This document shows positions 14,155 through 16,239 of a stretch of DNA of 16,239 nucleotides, piece after piece. Position 1 is the first letter of the stretch. Every line of letters begins with the position of its first letter. The stretch spans positions 1 to 16,239 of the forward strand of contig CAMWVO010000010.1 of NCBI GenBank assembly GCA_947177695.1. Reading direction: 5' to 3'. The notes beneath the pieces were generated by a model. That model made no database searches. It saw nothing but the letters and a program-made list of their open reading frames with translations, and was not told where the DNA came from. Source of the DNA: an uncultured Clostridia bacterium (GTDB lineage Bacteria > Bacillota > Clostridia > Oscillospirales > Ruminococcaceae). A program made the position numbers and the translations under genes.

Positions 14155-14445
14155 TTAACTTGCAGCACCGCCTCCGGTACCGCCGCCTGTCGTGCTGCTT
14201 GTGCCGCTGAACATATCCATGATCTGCTGTTCAAGTTCAGGGAAAAACTTATCAAGTATGAAAGTTTTAAGCGCTGCAAGAAGAGCAACACCGAGCACAA
14301 CAGCTATAAGGATCTTTATAAGCGTATCCATATATCCGTCAGCAGTATCTTCTCTGATCTTTTCAGCAATCTTTCGACAGATATTTTCGGCTGAATATTC
14401 AGCCTTAATTGCCAAAAGAATGACCTTGCTTTCAAGAGATGTCAT
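14155..14445 (-). CDS. Short pilin-like membrane protein (DUF6133-like)
   Basis: A 96-aa protein with a charged, helical N-terminal segment (1-37), one hydrophobic helix (about 41-63) in the motif DGYMDTLIKILIAVVLG, then FFPELEQQIMDMF and a Gly/Ser/Thr-rich tail (SGTSSTTGGGTGGGAAS). The central part strongly resembles small DUF6133-type proteins encoded in Tad-like clusters of gut Clostridia, which I infer to be the main pilin or a pilin analogue. The canonical Flp cleavage pattern (G then Glu at +5) is absent. ATG 14445 follows GGAGGT with seven bases between; a TTG at 14460 is in frame but forms part of that ribosome site. A strong ribosome site and the hairpin downstream fit high expression. 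It lies 68 bases after the platform gene. Confidence 0.7.
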   Translation of the reverse strand: MTSLESKVILLAIKAEYSAENICRKIAEKIREDTADGYMDTLIKILIAVVLGVALLAALKTFILDKFFPELEQQIMDMFSGTSSTTGGGTGGGAAS

Positions 14446-14513
14446 ATTTCTTACCTCCAATCATTTTTATATATAAAAACAATCGCACTATAAGCAATTA
14501 TTTTTAAGGCAAT

Positions 14514-15440
14514 TTACATAAGATCATTTATCTCAATAATAATTTGATATCCGATTATGTACACAAGAATTACAACAAAACAAATCAGAATTAAAGCAGA
14601 CGCCGAATTTAGCTTTGACGGACGCTTTAATGAAATCCTCTTTAACCGTTCCCGTTCCGAATTGGCAAGATCATGCACAAGCATATCGAAATAAAACCGC
14701 TGATCGTCACCCTTGAGAACCGAGATCAAACCTCGTATTATTTGAGACAGCGAATCGGAACGCACTCTGTTGTCAAGATTTAAAAGTGCGGATTCATATG
14801 AGCCTGTCTTCATATCTGCAATAGTAACATCTATTTCATGTCTGAATGCGTCGCCGCATATTTTACGGTAGCTTTCAAAAATTTTTATTATATCTGTCGT
14901 GCTGGACAGCTGTTTTTGCACAGTGCTTGCAAACAATGCAAGTTCCGGTTCAATTTGTTCCGTTTTATTTTTTATTATTTCGTCAGCTTCTCCGGACATT
15001 TTAAAGTATGAAAAAATACCGAGAATTATAAACAAAGCAACTACTATAACCCAACTGATAAACTGCGAAAATATTAAAGCAAACGGTACGCCGAATATTG
15101 CCGCAGTTATTCCTCCCGCAATTGCTCTTGACACATAAAACTCCGGAGTATATATAATCTCAGCAGCTGTCAGCTTTTTTTGGAGCACAGTTCGGTAATT
15201 ATCATCAAGACGAATAAAACGCTCTATTTTGGAAGAAATCAATGTTATGATTTCCTCTGAGCTTAGTTTTCCCGTACCTTTTCCGTAATTCAAAATCGTT
15301 TTGCGGACCTTGTCGTCGGGAATTATCAGGAACTCCGTTGCAATGTTATATATTCCGACCGCCAGCAGCGCGCACATAAGCAGTATACAAATGATCTGAA
15401 TAAATGACATTTTGTTCAGAGATTCATAAATTAAATTCAA
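14514..15440 (-). CDS. TadC-like inner-membrane platform protein (T2SF family)
   Basis: A 308-aa membrane protein with an N-terminal helix (about 13-33), a central pair (about 106-146), a cytoplasmic T2SF-type helical bundle (about 160-270, with ELALFASTVQKQLSSTTDIIKIFESYR) and a C-terminal helix (about 284-304). This is the TadB/TadC layout: the platform on which the TadA ATPase drives pilus assembly. The start is TTG 15440: AGGTG overlaps the TAG of the preceding gene and is suitably spaced, while the next ATG (15410) lacks a ribosome site. The 10-base gap to the preceding gene indicates co-translation. Being second of two such genes it is assigned TadC-like, tentatively. Confidence 0.78.
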   Translation of the reverse strand: MNLIYESLNKMSFIQIICILLMCALLAVGIYNIATEFLIIPDDKVRKTILNYGKGTGKLSSEEIITLISSKIERFIRLDDNYRTVLQKKLTAAEIIYTPEFYVSRAIAGGITAAIFGVPFALIFSQFISWVIVVALFIILGIFSYFKMSGEADEIIKNKTEQIEPELALFASTVQKQLSSTTDIIKIFESYRKICGDAFRHEIDVTIADMKTGSYESALLNLDNRVRSDSLSQIIRGLISVLKGDDQRFYFDMLVHDLANSERERLKRISLKRPSKLNSASALILICFVVILVYIIGYQIIIEINDLM

Positions 15441-15450
15441 ATCTTTTCAC

Positions 15451-16239
15451 CTACTTTTTATATTCGATCGGTTTTGAAAGATTAATTGCCTTGTTGATCC
15501 CAAAAATCACTACAACTACTGTCAGTGATAAAAGTATTTTCCCTCCGATAGTATTTATCAGAATATCAAGCCATCCCGGCTGCATTGAAGCCATTATCGG
15601 TATCATCAGCAGCAGCGTTACTGTCATTATAATAAAATTCTGCATAGGTATCATCATTGATGTGTCAAGCTCCGCCTGAACTCTTTTCACATCTGTAAAT
15701 TTCTGCACAATAGGATACAATGTTGCTTTCAAGGTCCTGTCGCTCTGACATTGTATCATTGCGTCGCACCATTCCGCAAATATTGTGCTTTCAAATGAAT
15801 TTTTCAACTTGGTTATGCCGTATATAACATTAGAATTAATAAGCTTATTTTCATTATAAAACAACATAAACGCCTGACTTACCGGCGGATTGAGCACATT
15901 CATATTCTCCTCCACAGCAAGAACGATATTATCTGTTCTCATATATGACGCGGTAATGCAGGACAAAGCCGTTTCAAGCTCATCGTTAATATTTCTTATA
16001 AACCGCGCCTCCATTATTTTTACAGACCATGCGGGAATAAGCGCAAGCCCCACCGCAAGAGGAGGGAAAATAAAAATATTACTGAGCGCAATTGAAATAA
16101 TTATTGCCGCGCATACTCCTGCCGCACTTGCCAAATATACGTTTCGTATGCTTTTAGACCGCTTGTTTGCAAAAAGAATATTTTTTGCATCATTAAAATT
16201 TTTAATTATAAAGTTTACTCTTTTTTCTCCTGTAACTAT
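15451..16239 (-). CDS. TadB-like inner-membrane platform protein (T2SF family), 5' end outside window
   Basis: The frame is open to the right edge (262 residues visible), so the N-terminus is missing; the first candidate start inside (TTG 16134) has no reason to be real, as in-frame sequence continues upstream. Visible are a basic juxtamembrane segment (..NKRSKSIRN), a pair of hydrophobic stretches (AAGVCAAIIISIALSNIFIFPPLAVGL), a T2SF-type cytoplasmic domain (ELETALSCITASYMRTDNIVLAVEEN.. to ..RVQAELDTSM), and two C-terminal helices (FIIMTVTLLLMIPIM and ILLSLTVVVVIFGI). It pairs with the downstream T2SF gene as in Tad loci (tadB-tadC). The ATPase and prepilin peptidase would be expected beyond the right edge. 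Confidence 0.78.
   Translation of the reverse strand: MVTGEKRVNFIIKNFNDAKNILFANKRSKSIRNVYLASAAGVCAAIIISIALSNIFIFPPLAVGLALIPAWSVKIMEARFIRNINDELETALSCITASYMRTDNIVLAVEENMNVLNPPVSQAFMLFYNENKLINSNVIYGITKLKNSFESTIFAEWCDAMIQCQSDRTLKATLYPIVQKFTDVKRVQAELDTSMMIPMQNFIIMTVTLLLMIPIMASMQPGWLDILINTIGGKILLSLTVVVVIFGINKAINLSKPIEYKK

Noticed and set aside
1..16239. CRISPR arrays, tRNA/rRNA genes, insertion sequences
   Set aside because: No regularly spaced direct repeats, cloverleaf-like sequence, rRNA-like stretch, transposase or integrase frame was found by eye.

Overview
The window looks like chromosomal DNA from a Gram-positive, spore-forming-lineage member of the Clostridia, most likely Oscillospiraceae/Ruminococcus-like. 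The support is a full spo0A, near-consensus sigma-A promoters, strong AGGAGG-type ribosome sites, a LacI-like sensor fused to GGDEF, a double-binding-protein hybrid kinase, and a Tad-like pilus cluster whose small subunits resemble families common in gut Clostridia (DUF6133/DUF4320-like). The taxonomic placement is inference from gene content, not from a search.

Layout. (1) 1-460: AT-rich non-coding flank, then two inverted repeats and a promoter. (2) 459-713: small XRE-type HTH regulator with a perfect 14-bp palindrome between its Shine-Dalgarno and start codon, followed by a terminator. (3) 971-1759: spo0A, with its own promoter, possible 0A boxes and terminator. (4) 1877-3348: metY (O-acetylhomoserine sulfhydrylase) behind a perfect-consensus promoter and a leader of about 135 nt. 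The leader encodes a 13-residue Met/Cys-containing peptide and can form mutually exclusive pairings, one of which covers the metY ribosome site. (5) 3454-9289, minus strand: two separately promoted signalling genes, a cytoplasmic LacI-like-sensor diguanylate cyclase and a 1249-aa hybrid histidine kinase with two extracellular binding-protein domains. The kinase has a structured leader of about 258 nt. (6) 9881-12823, plus strand: a 980-aa three-part fusion of a membrane acyltransferase (AT3), a CapA-like metallophosphatase and an SGNH hydrolase, probably a cell-surface glycopolymer modification enzyme. (7) 13055-16239, minus strand: a Tad/type II secretion-like pilus operon running in from the right edge: two inner-membrane platform proteins, a short pilin-like subunit and two TadE-like minor subunits.

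Functional reading. The left half mixes developmental control (Spo0A, a small HTH regulator) with sulfur assimilation. The middle senses small molecules outside (kinase) and inside (LacI-like domain) the cell and produces phosphotransfer or c-di-GMP signals. The right half builds surface structures (modified glycan, pili). A link between the signalling genes and the surface genes is plausible from proximity but nothing in the sequence proves it. The right part (about 9.8 kb onward) is visibly more AT-rich than the metY/kinase part.

The most interesting items are the AT3-CapA-SGNH fusion, the metY leader, the kinase leader RNA and the shared membrane motif of two pilus subunits. No tRNA, rRNA, CRISPR array, transposase or integrase was seen.
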